Assembly (NCBI RefSeq): GCF_016862435.1
Contig: NZ_BOMY01000018.1
Location: 86,790-150,789 of the forward strand
Length of the DNA: 64,000 nt
Direction: 5' to 3'
From: Paractinoplanes tereljensis
Lineage (GTDB): Bacteria > Actinomycetota > Actinomycetes > Mycobacteriales > Micromonosporaceae
Position numbers and translations under genes: made by a program. Each line of letters starts with the position of its first letter. The stretch's first letter is position 1. Positions 46,511 to 54,799 of this stretch are shown here, piece by piece. The notes beneath the pieces are model-generated. The model was given only the letters and a program-made list of their open reading frames with translations, ran no database searches and was not told the DNA's origin.

Positions 46511-46545
46511 CCCCGGCACGGGAACGTGCCGGGGTTCTCTGTTGT
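46511..46545 (+). terminator. Intrinsic terminator after the DEAD-box helicase gene
   Basis: CCCCGGCACG (46511-46520) and CGTGCCGGGG (46525-46534) form a perfect 10-bp stem with a GGAA loop, followed by TTCTCTGTTGT. It lies 21 bp after the stop codon. Confidence 0.88.
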
Positions 46546-46575
46546 GGAGCGGTCGCGCAGGGTAGAGGTAGAGGT

Positions 46576-47199
46576 ATGCCGCTGCCTGATTCGCTCTTCT
46601 GGGAACGCAAGGACGCGACCGGCGCCGAACATGCCCTGGTCGACCCGCGGAACGGCCTCTATGCCCGGGGCACGATCCTGGCGGTGAAGCCGATCGCGTA
46701 CACCTGCCGCTACGAATTGCGTACCGATCCGGGCTGGGTGAGTGCCCACCTGGATGTCACCACCGAGGGTGCGGGCTGGACGCGCAGCGTCCGCCTCGAG
46801 TTCGCGGCCGGCCGATGGCGGGCGGTGACCGCCGAGCAGGGCAATCTGGACGCGGTGCTGTCGGCCGCCGGCCATGCCGGCGCCGGTCTGCCGGGCCTGG
46901 AGGATTCCGATCAGCTGTACGGGGCGTACGACGTCGATCTCGGCGGTTCCCCGCTGACCAACACGCTGCCGATCCGCCGGCTGGACCTGTTGAAGGCGGA
47001 GCCGAACGTGTCGCACCGGATCAGCGTGGCGTTCGTGCTGGTGCCGAGCCTGGAGGTGGTGCAGGCCGATCAGATCTACACGCCGTTGACCAAGGACCGC
47101 ATCCGCTACGCGAGCGAGACCTTCAGCGCGGACCTCACCGTGGACGATGACGGCTTCGTGGTGGACTATCCGGGACTAGCCAAGCAAATCACGAGCTGA
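46576..47199 (+). CDS. Putative glycolipid-binding domain protein
   Basis: 207-aa protein matching the glycolipid-binding family (PF06475-like): FWERKDATGAEHALV at the start, VSAHLDVTTEGAGWTRSV, and SHRISVAFVLVPSLEVVQADQIYTPL near the end. No signal peptide or membrane helix. Its role in cells is unknown. ATG at 46576, right after the helicase terminator; it overlaps the convergent Lrp-like gene by 11 bp. Confidence 0.8.
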   Translation: MPLPDSLFWERKDATGAEHALVDPRNGLYARGTILAVKPIAYTCRYELRTDPGWVSAHLDVTTEGAGWTRSVRLEFAAGRWRAVTAEQGNLDAVLSAAGHAGAGLPGLEDSDQLYGAYDVDLGGSPLTNTLPIRRLDLLKAEPNVSHRISVAFVLVPSLEVVQADQIYTPLTKDRIRYASETFSADLTVDDDGFVVDYPGLAKQITS

Positions 47200-47641
47200 G
47201 GCCCGGCTGGGGGCGGTTCTCCCACTTCGTGCTCAGCGCGATCGCGGTGCGGGTGGACGCCACCCCCGGAGTGCGGTTGATCCGCACGATCAGCTGCTCC
47301 AGCTCGGCGATGGTGCCGACCCGCACGGTGAGCTGGTAAGACTCCACGCCGGCCATGAAGTAGCAACTCTCCACCTCGGGCATGGCGCGCACGGCGGCCA
47401 GCACGTCGTCGGTGTCGGCGCCGGAGTCCTCGATGATGCCGATCAGCGCGGTGACCCCGAGGCCGAGTGCCTCGTGGTCGACGTCGGCCCGGTACCCGCG
47501 GATGGTTCCGGCCGCTTCGAGCTTGCCGACCCGCTCATGCACGGCCGGCGCCGACAGCCCGACCTTGCGGGCCAACTCGGCGTACGACGAGCGAGCATTC
47601 TCCCGTAGCAGGTCGATGAGCCGTAGGTCGATGGAGTCCAT
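47189..47641 (-). CDS. Lrp/AsnC-family transcriptional regulator
   Basis: 150-aa regulator with N-terminal winged helix (IDLRLIDLLRENARSSYAELARKVGLSAPAVHERVGKLE, here about residues 4-42) and a C-terminal RAM ligand-binding domain (about 70-145). ATG at 47641. Divergent from bldC with about 210 bp between. It probably responds to an amino acid or related small molecule; target unknown. Confidence 0.93.
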   Translation of the reverse strand: MDSIDLRLIDLLRENARSSYAELARKVGLSAPAVHERVGKLEAAGTIRGYRADVDHEALGLGVTALIGIIEDSGADTDDVLAAVRAMPEVESCYFMAGVESYQLTVRVGTIAELEQLIVRINRTPGVASTRTAIALSTKWENRPQPGLSS

Positions 47642-47851
47642 AGCTCAGACCCTAAACGGGTGGCAGATAGTCACTCACGCCCGGTAGCGACGAATCGACG
47701 GCAGGATAACGATCACTGTCGCAATTAGGGCTTTTTCCGCATTCCAGGGACTCGGTTCCGGGGCAATGCTCTAATGGCTTTACGTCCCGATCGAGCACGC
47801 CGACACTCACCGTGATCACGGCCGCTCCAAGACCGACGCGAGGAGGGGGCT
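47642..47851. promoter_or_regulatory. Divergent promoter region of bldC and the lrp-like gene
   Basis: 210 bp without a gene. It is AT-richer than the average and contains a perfect palindrome CCGTGATCACGG (47810-47821), 30 bp before the bldC GTG. The ribosome site AGGAGG lies at 47841-47846. No clear BldD-type box was recognised. Confidence 0.45.
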
Positions 47852-48127
47852 GTGGACACTGGAGATCGTCTGCTGACACCGGGCGAGGTGGCCGCGCTGT
47901 TCCGCGTCGACCCCAAAACGGTCACGCGATGGGCCGCCGCCGGGCGTATCGGCAGTATCCGCACTCCGGGTGGCCACCGCCGATTCCGCGAGTCCGAGGT
48001 CCGTGCGTTGCTCGAGGGCGACGGCGTGGTCGAGGAAATGCGCGAGGACGACGCGGCCAACCGGCCCCGCAACGCGGGCCCGAATAACCCGGGCATGGGT
48101 TACGGCCCGCCCAACGGATTGCGCTGA
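47852..48127 (+). CDS. bldC: BldC-family MerR-like DNA-binding protein
   Basis: 91-aa protein with a MerR-type winged helix (LLTPGEVAALFRVDPKTVTRWA, then GHRRFRESEVRALL). BldC controls the onset of development in streptomycetes and binds head-to-tail at direct repeats. The S. coelicolor protein is 68 aa; here a 25-residue Asn/Gly/Pro-rich tail is added. GTG at 47852 with AGGAGG 5-6 bases upstream. The 3' end overlaps mqnM by 28 bp on the opposite strand. Confidence 0.93.
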   Translation: MDTGDRLLTPGEVAALFRVDPKTVTRWAAAGRIGSIRTPGGHRRFRESEVRALLEGDGVVEEMREDDAANRPRNAGPNNPGMGYGPPNGLR

Positions 48128-48738
48128 GCATTCAGCTCACCCTTCCAACGGGTCAAAAGCGTGTTGGGTACGCCGAGGGCGTCCAGCACCTTTCCCGCCA
48201 CGAAGTCGATCAGCTGTTGTGCGGTCGCCTGCGCCCCGGCGCCATAGAAACCGGGGCTAGCCGGCAGGACGACCGCACCGGCGTCGTGCAGGGCTATCAG
48301 ATGCTCGAGGTGGCTGCGGGTGACCGGGGTTTCCCTGGGCACCACCACCGTACGGCGGCGTTCCTTGAGGTTGACCTCAGCGGCCCGCTGGAGCAGGTCT
48401 TTGGACAGTCCGATGGCGATGCCGGCGCAGGCGGCCGTGCTGGCCGGCACGACCACCATGCCCTTGGCCGGGTAGGAGCCACTGCTCGGCCCGGCCGCCA
48501 GGTCACCGGCCGGCCAGTAACTCAGGTCGCCCAGATCGCGGCCGAGCCAGCCGGCGACGTCGTCCTTCCAGTGCGCGTCGCGCACGGTGGCTCCGGTCTC
48601 GTCGAGCAGGGTCAGCCGGGCCGCCTTGGAGATGACCAGGTCGATGGCTTCCCCGGCGTCGAGCAGGGCGGTCAGCACGGCTTTGGCGTACGGCGTCCCG
48701 GAGGCTCCCGAGACACCGACGACCCATGGTTCACGCAT
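48100..48738 (-). CDS. mqnM: Flavin prenyltransferase (UbiX type, MqnM)
   Basis: 212-aa UbiX-like enzyme that makes prenylated FMN for its UbiD partner. The N-terminal flavin motif GVSGASGTPYAKAVL, the VVPASTAACAGIAIGLSKDLLQ segment, and the prenyl-site region PRETPVTRSHLEHLIAL and VLPASPGFY are clear. ATG at 48738. It lies 2.5 kb from mqnL (ubiD). In the futalosine pathway this protein is called MqnM. Confidence 0.9.
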   Translation of the reverse strand: MREPWVVGVSGASGTPYAKAVLTALLDAGEAIDLVISKAARLTLLDETGATVRDAHWKDDVAGWLGRDLGDLSYWPAGDLAAGPSSGSYPAKGMVVVPASTAACAGIAIGLSKDLLQRAAEVNLKERRRTVVVPRETPVTRSHLEHLIALHDAGAVVLPASPGFYGAGAQATAQQLIDFVAGKVLDALGVPNTLLTRWKGELNAQRNPLGGP

Positions 48739-48755
48739 GCCTCAAGTGTGCCCGC

Positions 48756-49865
48756 TCAGTTCCCGCCGACCTGCGCGCTCGCCGGAAAACCGGTGCCGGC
48801 CGCGAGCCAGGTGGCCGGCCGGTCCACCGTGCCGAACCGGGCGCCCTCCAGCAGCTGGCGGAGCTGACTCTCGTCGGCCGAGTCGGGGCCGAACACTTCC
48901 AGCACGTACTTTCCGCCGGGCAGGAAGGTGTAGCAGTGCCGCGGCTGCTTCTCGACCGGGATGCCTTTGAGCCCGACCCGTTCCGGGCAGGTCACGCCGG
49001 CCCGGGGAGCCCCGTGATCGGACGCCACCGCCGGGCTCAGCCAGAGCATGAGGCCCCGGCTCCCCTTCGTGGTGCGCGGGTCCGGGTCGGGCTTGCCGAT
49101 CCGCTTTACCGCCTCGCTGGCCGGCACCAATTGCGCCGAGGACAGCTGTCCCGAGCTGAACCGGCCGGCCACCTCGACGATCCGGTAGCCGGGCGGCACG
49201 TAGGAGGTCCCGAAGGCGAGCATGACCGGCTGCGAAGCGCCGGGCTGTAGCCCTTCGGCCACCTGGCGCAGCTCGGCGGGGGTGAGGGCCCACCTACCGG
49301 GGCCGTCGGCGCGGACCGTCGCGAGGGCCAGCGCACCCTCCGCGTACTCCCAGAGCAGCATCGGAGCGCCGTCGGCGTCGACCCGGTAGGCCGGGCGGCC
49401 GTGAATCGCGGACGTCGCGGTGATCTTCGCCCCGTCCAGCGTGCTACGCGGATCAATACCCGGCCGGTAGAGGGTTACCTCGCCCTCCTGGGCGTCGGAC
49501 TGACCGCCCTTCTTCTCGATCATCGCGGTCTCGCCGGCCACGGTCCACCGGTACGGATCCTCGACCCGCAGCTTCCCGGTGGTGAAGCCGTGCAGCACGT
49601 AGGTGAGGTCGGGGCCGCGCACGGCTTCAGCAGACGGCGACGGTGACGGCGACGGAGAGGTCGCCGGTGCCGGGCCGGATGCCCGGCTGGTGAGTTGCGG
49701 CACCCCGATCGCGACGGCTACCGCCACCACGGCCGCAATCACCACCCCGGACCGCCGGCGGCGAAGCCGGCTCTTACCGGCCCGCACCGCGTCGTCGACG
49801 CCGTACCGCGGCGGCGGCCCGGCTTGCGCTATCTCCCGCAGTAGGTCAGGCAATTCGGGGCTCAC
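48756..49865 (-). CDS. Membrane-anchored partner of the adjacent ECF sigma factor
   Basis: 369-aa protein with a cytoplasmic N-terminus (LPDLLREIAQAGPPPRYGVDD), one helix (VVIAAVVAVAVAIGVPQL, about 43-60), a short SPSPSPSPS linker and a large extracellular domain of unknown type (about 85-369). No anti-sigma zinc motif (HxxxCxxC) is visible. The start is GTG at 49865 with GGAGG 6 bases upstream, overlapping the sigma-factor stop by 20 bp; an ATG 21 bp earlier lacks such a site. It may sense an envelope signal; inferred from arrangement. Confidence 0.78.
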   Translation of the reverse strand: MSPELPDLLREIAQAGPPPRYGVDDAVRAGKSRLRRRRSGVVIAAVVAVAVAIGVPQLTSRASGPAPATSPSPSPSPSAEAVRGPDLTYVLHGFTTGKLRVEDPYRWTVAGETAMIEKKGGQSDAQEGEVTLYRPGIDPRSTLDGAKITATSAIHGRPAYRVDADGAPMLLWEYAEGALALATVRADGPGRWALTPAELRQVAEGLQPGASQPVMLAFGTSYVPPGYRIVEVAGRFSSGQLSSAQLVPASEAVKRIGKPDPDPRTTKGSRGLMLWLSPAVASDHGAPRAGVTCPERVGLKGIPVEKQPRHCYTFLPGGKYVLEVFGPDSADESQLRQLLEGARFGTVDRPATWLAAGTGFPASAQVGGN

Positions 49866-50361
49866 GACGACCCTCCGTCCGCTCATCCAGATCGACTCGG
49901 AGCGCGTTGAGGCCGCGGGACGTGTAGCCCTTCACGGTTCCCTCGGGAAAGCCCAGCGCGACGGCGGTCTGCTCGACGCTGAGCCCCTCCAGGAAGCGCA
50001 GCACGACCACGGCCCGCTGCTTCACCGGGAGCCGGTCGAGGGCGGCCCGCAGGCGCAGCCTCTCGTCCACACCGGGCGTCGCGTCGGCGACGACACCGTC
50101 CGGCATGGCCGCGTGGCTGTGCGCCTGCTCCCGCCGCCACCACGGCCGCCGGGTCTCGTCGATGGCGGCCCGCACGACCACGGCCCGCGCGTACGCGTCA
50201 TGGTTGTCGACGCGGTGCCACCGCCCGTAGAGCTTGGCCAGTGCGCCGAGGACCGCGTCCTCGGCGACCTGCCAGTCCCCGCAGGTGAGGTAGGCGAGCC
50301 CGCGTAACGACTCCATCCGGGCGCCGACGAACTCCCGGAACTCGGCCTCTCTGTCGCTCAC
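49846..50361 (-). CDS. SigE-family ECF RNA polymerase sigma factor
   Basis: 171-aa ECF sigma factor. Region 2 covers about residues 8-75 (FVGARMESLRGLAYLTCGD, AEDAVLGALAKLYGRW) and region 4 about 105-155 (ALDRLPVKQRAVVVLRFLEG, SVEQTAVALGFPEGTVKGYT). The SigE family of actinobacteria matches this size. ATG at 50361. The downstream membrane protein overlaps it by 20 bp. Confidence 0.92.
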   Translation of the reverse strand: MSDREAEFREFVGARMESLRGLAYLTCGDWQVAEDAVLGALAKLYGRWHRVDNHDAYARAVVVRAAIDETRRPWWRREQAHSHAAMPDGVVADATPGVDERLRLRAALDRLPVKQRAVVVLRFLEGLSVEQTAVALGFPEGTVKGYTSRGLNALRVDLDERTEGRREPRIA

Positions 50362-50392
50362 GCGGATTAGACGGAGGTCACTGCCTCTGGGG

Positions 50393-51280
50393 TTACAAAA
50401 GCGCGAGATCGAGCAGCGCGAAGAGGAAGAGCGCGATGCCGACGAAGCCGTTGGCGGTGAAGAACGCCCGGTTGACCTTGGAGAGGTCGTTCTCGGTGAC
50501 CACCACGTGCTGGTAGACGAAGGCGGCCGCGGTCAGCGCCAGGCCGATCCACCACAGCCAGCTCAGCCCGACCAGCGCGCCGAACCACACGAACAGCGCG
50601 AACGTCACCACGTGGGTGACCGTGGAGATACGCAGGGCGGTGCGCACACCCCAGCGGGCCGGGGTGGAGTGCACCCCGATCTCGCGGTCGATCGCGACGT
50701 CCTGGCAGGCGTAGATGATGTCGAAGCCGCCGATCCACAGGCCGACCGCGGCGCCGAGCAGCCAGGCCGGCCCGGAGCCCGCGAACGTGCCGGTGATGGC
50801 CAGCCACGCGCCCACCGGCGCCACCGCCTGAGCCAGCGCCAGGATGTAGTGCGGGTAGTTGGTGAACCTCTTCCCGTACGGATAGATGATCAGCGGGATC
50901 ACCGCGAGCGGGAAGAGCAGCAGGCAGAGCCAGTTGAGCAGGCCGGCCGCGAGGGCCATGACGACAAGCGAGACGGCCGCGCCGGTCCAGGCGGTGCGCA
51001 GGCTGACCGCGCCGGTGACCAGCTCCCGGTTCTTGGTTCGCGGGTTGAGCGCGTCGATCTTGCGGTCGAGAATGCGGTTGGCGGCCATCGCGAACGTGCG
51101 GCCGGAGACCATCGCGATGGTGATCAGCAGCAGGTCGAGCCAGTGGATCCCGGTGCCTTCACGATCAAGAACAACAAACGCCGAGAGGTACGCGAACGGG
51201 AGCGCGAAGACCGAGTGCTCGATCGCGACCAGGCGCAGGAACGAGCCGATCTTGCCGGGTTTTTCCGCCACGGCGGTCAT
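50393..51280 (-). CDS. mqnP: UbiA-type prenyltransferase of the futalosine pathway (MqnP)
   Basis: 295-aa membrane prenyltransferase, expected to attach the polyprenyl chain to the 1,4-dihydroxy-6-naphthoate precursor. Two Asp-rich motifs are visible: NRILDRKIDALNPRT (about 68-82) and DIIYACQDVAIDREIG (about 190-205), with about eight helices. The start is ATG at 51280, overlapping the mqnL stop by 4 bp. Coupled to mqnL. Confidence 0.92.
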   Translation of the reverse strand: MTAVAEKPGKIGSFLRLVAIEHSVFALPFAYLSAFVVLDREGTGIHWLDLLLITIAMVSGRTFAMAANRILDRKIDALNPRTKNRELVTGAVSLRTAWTGAAVSLVVMALAAGLLNWLCLLLFPLAVIPLIIYPYGKRFTNYPHYILALAQAVAPVGAWLAITGTFAGSGPAWLLGAAVGLWIGGFDIIYACQDVAIDREIGVHSTPARWGVRTALRISTVTHVVTFALFVWFGALVGLSWLWWIGLALTAAAFVYQHVVVTENDLSKVNRAFFTANGFVGIALFLFALLDLALL

Positions 51281-52737
51281 ATGCCGTATTCCTTCCACCG
51301 CTTGTCCACCAGCGCCACCACCTCGGGCGACATGACCATCTCGTCCGGCCAGCCCCGCGTGTAGCCCTCGCTGGGCAGCTTACGGGTGGCGTCCAGACCC
51401 GCCTTACCGCCCCAGAACTGCTGGTAGGAGGCGTGGTCGAGGTGGTCGACCGGCCCCTGGGTGACAAGCAGGTCGCGGTCGTAGTCGACGTTGCCGAACG
51501 CCCGGAACGCGACCTCGGCGTAGTCGTGCACGTCGCAGTCCTCGTCGACGACCACGATGAGCTTGGTCAGCGACATCAGGTGGGCGCCCCAGATCGCGTT
51601 CATGATCTTCTGGGCGTGCTTGGGGTAGCGCTTACGGATCGAGACGATCACGCAGTTGTGGAAGACGCCGGCGGCCGGCATGTCGTAGTCGACGATGTCC
51701 GGGATCAGCATCTTCAGCAGCGGCAGGAAGATCCGCTCGGTGGCCTTGCCCAGGCCGTGGTCCTCCTGCGGCGGCTTGGACGTGATGATCGAGTGGTAGA
51801 CCGGCTTCTTCCGCATGGTCATCGTCTCGATGTGCAGCACCGGGAACGGCTCGACCGGGGTGTAGAAGCCGGTGTGGTCGCCGAACGGGCCCTCCGGGTG
51901 CCGTTCGCCCGGCTCCAGGTAGCCCTCGAGCACGATCTGGGCGTGCGCCGGGACCTGCAGCGGCACGGTCAGGCAGTCGACCATCTCGACCCGCTCGCCG
52001 CGCAGGAAGCCGGCGAACAGGTATTCGTCGATGTCGGACGGCAGCGGCGCGCTGGCCGCGTAGCTGACCACCGGGTCGCAGCCGATCGCGACGGCCACCG
52101 GCAGGCGCTCGCCGAGGCGCTCGGCCACCGCGTGGTGGGCGGTCGAGTCCTTGTGGATCTGCCAGTGCATGCCGAGCGTGTTCTTCGAGTGCTGCTGCAG
52201 GCGATAGAGGCCGAGGTTGCGCTTGCCGGTCTCCGGGTGCTTGGTGTGGGTCAGCCCGAAGTTGTGGAAGATGCCGCCGTCGCCGGGCCAGACCTGCAGG
52301 CCGGGCAGCAGGTCGAGGTCGACCTCGTCGCCCTTGAGCACCACTTCCTGGCAGGGCGCGGTCTTCACCCGCTTCGGCGGCAGCGACTTGAGCTGCAGCG
52401 CCTTGCCGATTCCCTCGCGGATGCCAGACCAGCCGACCGGCAGCTCGGGCTTGATCAGCGAACCGATCCGCTCGCCGATCTCGTCGAGCGAGTCGACGCC
52501 GAGCGCCATCGCCATCCGCTTCTCGGTGCCGAACAGGTTGATCGCCACCGGCATGTCGCCGCGGGTGGGGCGCTCGAAAAGCAGGGCCGGTCCACCGGCG
52601 CGGACGGTGCGGGTCACCACCTCGCTGATCTCCAGCGTCGGGTCGGCCGGAACCGTGACCCGGCGCAGCTCACCGGCTGCCTCGAGGGTATCGAGGAAGC
52701 TCTGCAGATCGTCATAGGGGAACCCACGAGGCGCCAT
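51277..52737 (-). CDS. mqnL: UbiD-type menaquinone decarboxylase (MqnL)
   Basis: 486-aa prenylated-FMN-dependent decarboxylase. The typical segments are DLLPGLQVWPGDGGIFHN (about 145-162), EGPFGDHTGFYTPVEPFPVL (about 285-305) and IVSIRKRYPKHAQKIMNA. ATG at 52737. First gene of the mqnL-mqnP pair; UbiX (mqnM) that makes its cofactor lies 2.5 kb away. Confidence 0.92.
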   Translation of the reverse strand: MAPRGFPYDDLQSFLDTLEAAGELRRVTVPADPTLEISEVVTRTVRAGGPALLFERPTRGDMPVAINLFGTEKRMAMALGVDSLDEIGERIGSLIKPELPVGWSGIREGIGKALQLKSLPPKRVKTAPCQEVVLKGDEVDLDLLPGLQVWPGDGGIFHNFGLTHTKHPETGKRNLGLYRLQQHSKNTLGMHWQIHKDSTAHHAVAERLGERLPVAVAIGCDPVVSYAASAPLPSDIDEYLFAGFLRGERVEMVDCLTVPLQVPAHAQIVLEGYLEPGERHPEGPFGDHTGFYTPVEPFPVLHIETMTMRKKPVYHSIITSKPPQEDHGLGKATERIFLPLLKMLIPDIVDYDMPAAGVFHNCVIVSIRKRYPKHAQKIMNAIWGAHLMSLTKLIVVVDEDCDVHDYAEVAFRAFGNVDYDRDLLVTQGPVDHLDHASYQQFWGGKAGLDATRKLPSEGYTRGWPDEMVMSPEVVALVDKRWKEYGI

Positions 52738-52854
52738 GGATAACAGTCTTCACCACCGGCGCCGGTTCGCCGCGTGCGGGCGATCACCGTCACTCCGCCT
52801 GTCCGGTTCGCGTTGAGGTGGGGGATTACTCCGTTACGGGTCGGGAGGGTGTCG

Positions 52855-53823
52855 GTGAAGGTCCGGAACGCAACGCGCTGGGGCGTGCTGGCCGCGCTGG
52901 CCGCCCTGCTGGCGATCACCGCCCCGGCACTGTCGGCCCCGTCCGGGACGACCGCACCCGACCTCAAGAAGCTGCCCGCCTGCCCCGCCGGCAAGGCGTC
53001 GACCCGACCGCCGACCACGCCGGCCGGCCCGGGTGCCCCCGGCGCCTGCCGCGCCGCCGGCCGCATCCTCGAGTCAGCGGCACCACTCAGCCGGCCCGCC
53101 AGCGGGATCACCCCGACCGGTTACCACCACCTCGGGGCCAACTCGGCCGGCGAGTGGAGCGGCGTCTCCGGGCGGCTCTCGGTGGTGGACGGCTCGATCC
53201 GGCCGCGCAGCTACGACTTCGTCGCCGCCCGGTTCATGGCCAAACGGAACATGGGCGCCGGTCAGATCGCCTGGCTCGAGGCCGGTTGGGCCGAGACCGG
53301 CTGGTCCGGGCCCGGTCGCCAGCAGATCTACACGTTCAACACCAACACCCGCAGCTGGCAGTTCTACAGCCAGTACGCACTGAAGCCGGGCGACCGGGTC
53401 TGGATCGACCTGCACAGCGACGCCGGCGGGGTGTGGGCCGCCTGGCTGTGGTGGGGCAACCGGTGGAACCTGCTCACCGCCCAGCGCCTGCCGATCGGCC
53501 CGAGCGCCTTCATCGAGCAGTACGTGGAGGTGCACGTCGACGCGACCCGGCCGACCCTGGTGGACGTGCCCGCGGTGACCGTCGACAACGTGCAGTTGCG
53601 GCCGTCCGAGGGCGGGCCGGCCCGGTACTGGCGCGACGACGTGCCCACGCTCACCGGTTACGACCCCGGCACCCAGCAGCGCAGCGGCGGCTTCTGCCTC
53701 AACTGGCTGAACAAGTACGACACCTGGACGGCCGGGGACTGCAGCGACGACGTCGCACCGGCGGCGCCGACCGCCGCGCCGACCCCGACGACCTCGGTTC
53801 TGGGCGGGCTGCTCGGTGGATGA
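52855..53823 (+). CDS. Secreted aromatic-rich protein of unknown function
   Basis: 322-aa exported protein. Signal peptide WGVLAALAALLAITAPALSA (about residues 9-28), a Pro/Thr-rich spacer, then a 230-residue Trp/Tyr/Gly-rich domain (YHHLGANSAGEWSGVSGRL, QIAWLEAGWAETGWSGPG, WAAWLWWGNRWNLL), probably a beta-sandwich. C-terminal PTAAPTPTTS stretch. No enzyme motif recognised. Start taken as GTG at 52855, with GGGAGG 6 bases upstream. Its stop is one base from that of the convergent ccsB. Confidence 0.75.
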   Translation: MKVRNATRWGVLAALAALLAITAPALSAPSGTTAPDLKKLPACPAGKASTRPPTTPAGPGAPGACRAAGRILESAAPLSRPASGITPTGYHHLGANSAGEWSGVSGRLSVVDGSIRPRSYDFVAARFMAKRNMGAGQIAWLEAGWAETGWSGPGRQQIYTFNTNTRSWQFYSQYALKPGDRVWIDLHSDAGGVWAAWLWWGNRWNLLTAQRLPIGPSAFIEQYVEVHVDATRPTLVDVPAVTVDNVQLRPSEGGPARYWRDDVPTLTGYDPGTQQRSGGFCLNWLNKYDTWTAGDCSDDVAPAAPTAAPTPTTSVLGGLLGG

Positions 53824-53824
53824 G

Positions 53825-54799
53825 CTACATGCCGCCGGCGTTGGCGTACGAGTGCAGGCCGCTGAAGAACAGGTTCACGCCGAACAGGTTCATCAGCATG
53901 GTCGCGAAGCCGAGAATCGCGATCCAGGTCGCCACCGTGCGCTTGACGCTCGGCGTCGCCCGCGCGTGCAGGTAACCCGCGTAGACGACCCAGGAGATGA
54001 ACGCCCAGACCTCCTTGGGGTCCCAGTTCCAGTACCGGCCCCAGGATGCCTCGGCCCAGATCGGCCCGGCGATCAGCGCGCCGAAGGTGAACAGCGGGAA
54101 GGCGAACGCGTGCAGCCGGAAGGTGAGCCGCTCGAGAAGCGTCGCGTCGGGGAGGCTCTTGCCCAGCGTGTACGGGAAACGACGCTTACCTCGGTCATAC
54201 CCGTCCCGAATCAGGAACATCGCGGCCGGCACCGCGCCGATCAGCAGGATGCCGGAGGCCAGGATGATCGTCGAGACGTGGATGATGAACCAGTACGACT
54301 GGAGGGCCGGGACGAGCGGGCCGACCGGGGTGTAAGCGATCATGCCGTCCGCGCCGAGCAGCAGCACCAGGGCGAGCGAGACGAAGAGCCCGATGTGCCG
54401 CAGGGCGGGCCGGCGTAGCAGCACACCCGCCCAGACCGCCGACCCGACGAAGGTCGCCGACAGGATGTACTCGTACATGTTGCCCCAGGGCATCCGGTCG
54501 GCGGCGATGCCGCGGGTGACCAGGGTGCCCAGGTGCAGCAGCAGGGCGAGGACGTTGAAGCCGACCGCGGCGCGGCCCACCCACTCGGCCCGCTTGCTGT
54601 TGCTTACCACCAAGACTGGCGCAGGCGGCAGGTCGTCCGGCACCGGGGCACCGGCGCCGACCAGCTCGCGGGCCGGAAGCACCGCGGCCCGGCCGACCCG
54701 GCTCTTGGCCCCGAAAGCGTATTCGCCGGCGTAGAGCACCATCGCGGCCAGGTAGGCCAGCACGGTGACGGCCATCAGCTGATTCGACAGCTCCGCCAT
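53825..54799 (-). CDS. ccsB: Cytochrome c biogenesis protein CcsB/ResC
   Basis: 324-aa membrane protein of the system II haem-transport/ligation complex. The tryptophan-rich haem motif WGRYWNWDPKEVWAF lies near residue 250; eight or so helices. ATG at 54799 overlaps the resB stop by one base (TGATG). Last gene of the cytochrome c operon. Confidence 0.95.
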   Translation of the reverse strand: MAELSNQLMAVTVLAYLAAMVLYAGEYAFGAKSRVGRAAVLPARELVGAGAPVPDDLPPAPVLVVSNSKRAEWVGRAAVGFNVLALLLHLGTLVTRGIAADRMPWGNMYEYILSATFVGSAVWAGVLLRRPALRHIGLFVSLALVLLLGADGMIAYTPVGPLVPALQSYWFIIHVSTIILASGILLIGAVPAAMFLIRDGYDRGKRRFPYTLGKSLPDATLLERLTFRLHAFAFPLFTFGALIAGPIWAEASWGRYWNWDPKEVWAFISWVVYAGYLHARATPSVKRTVATWIAILGFATMLMNLFGVNLFFSGLHSYANAGGM

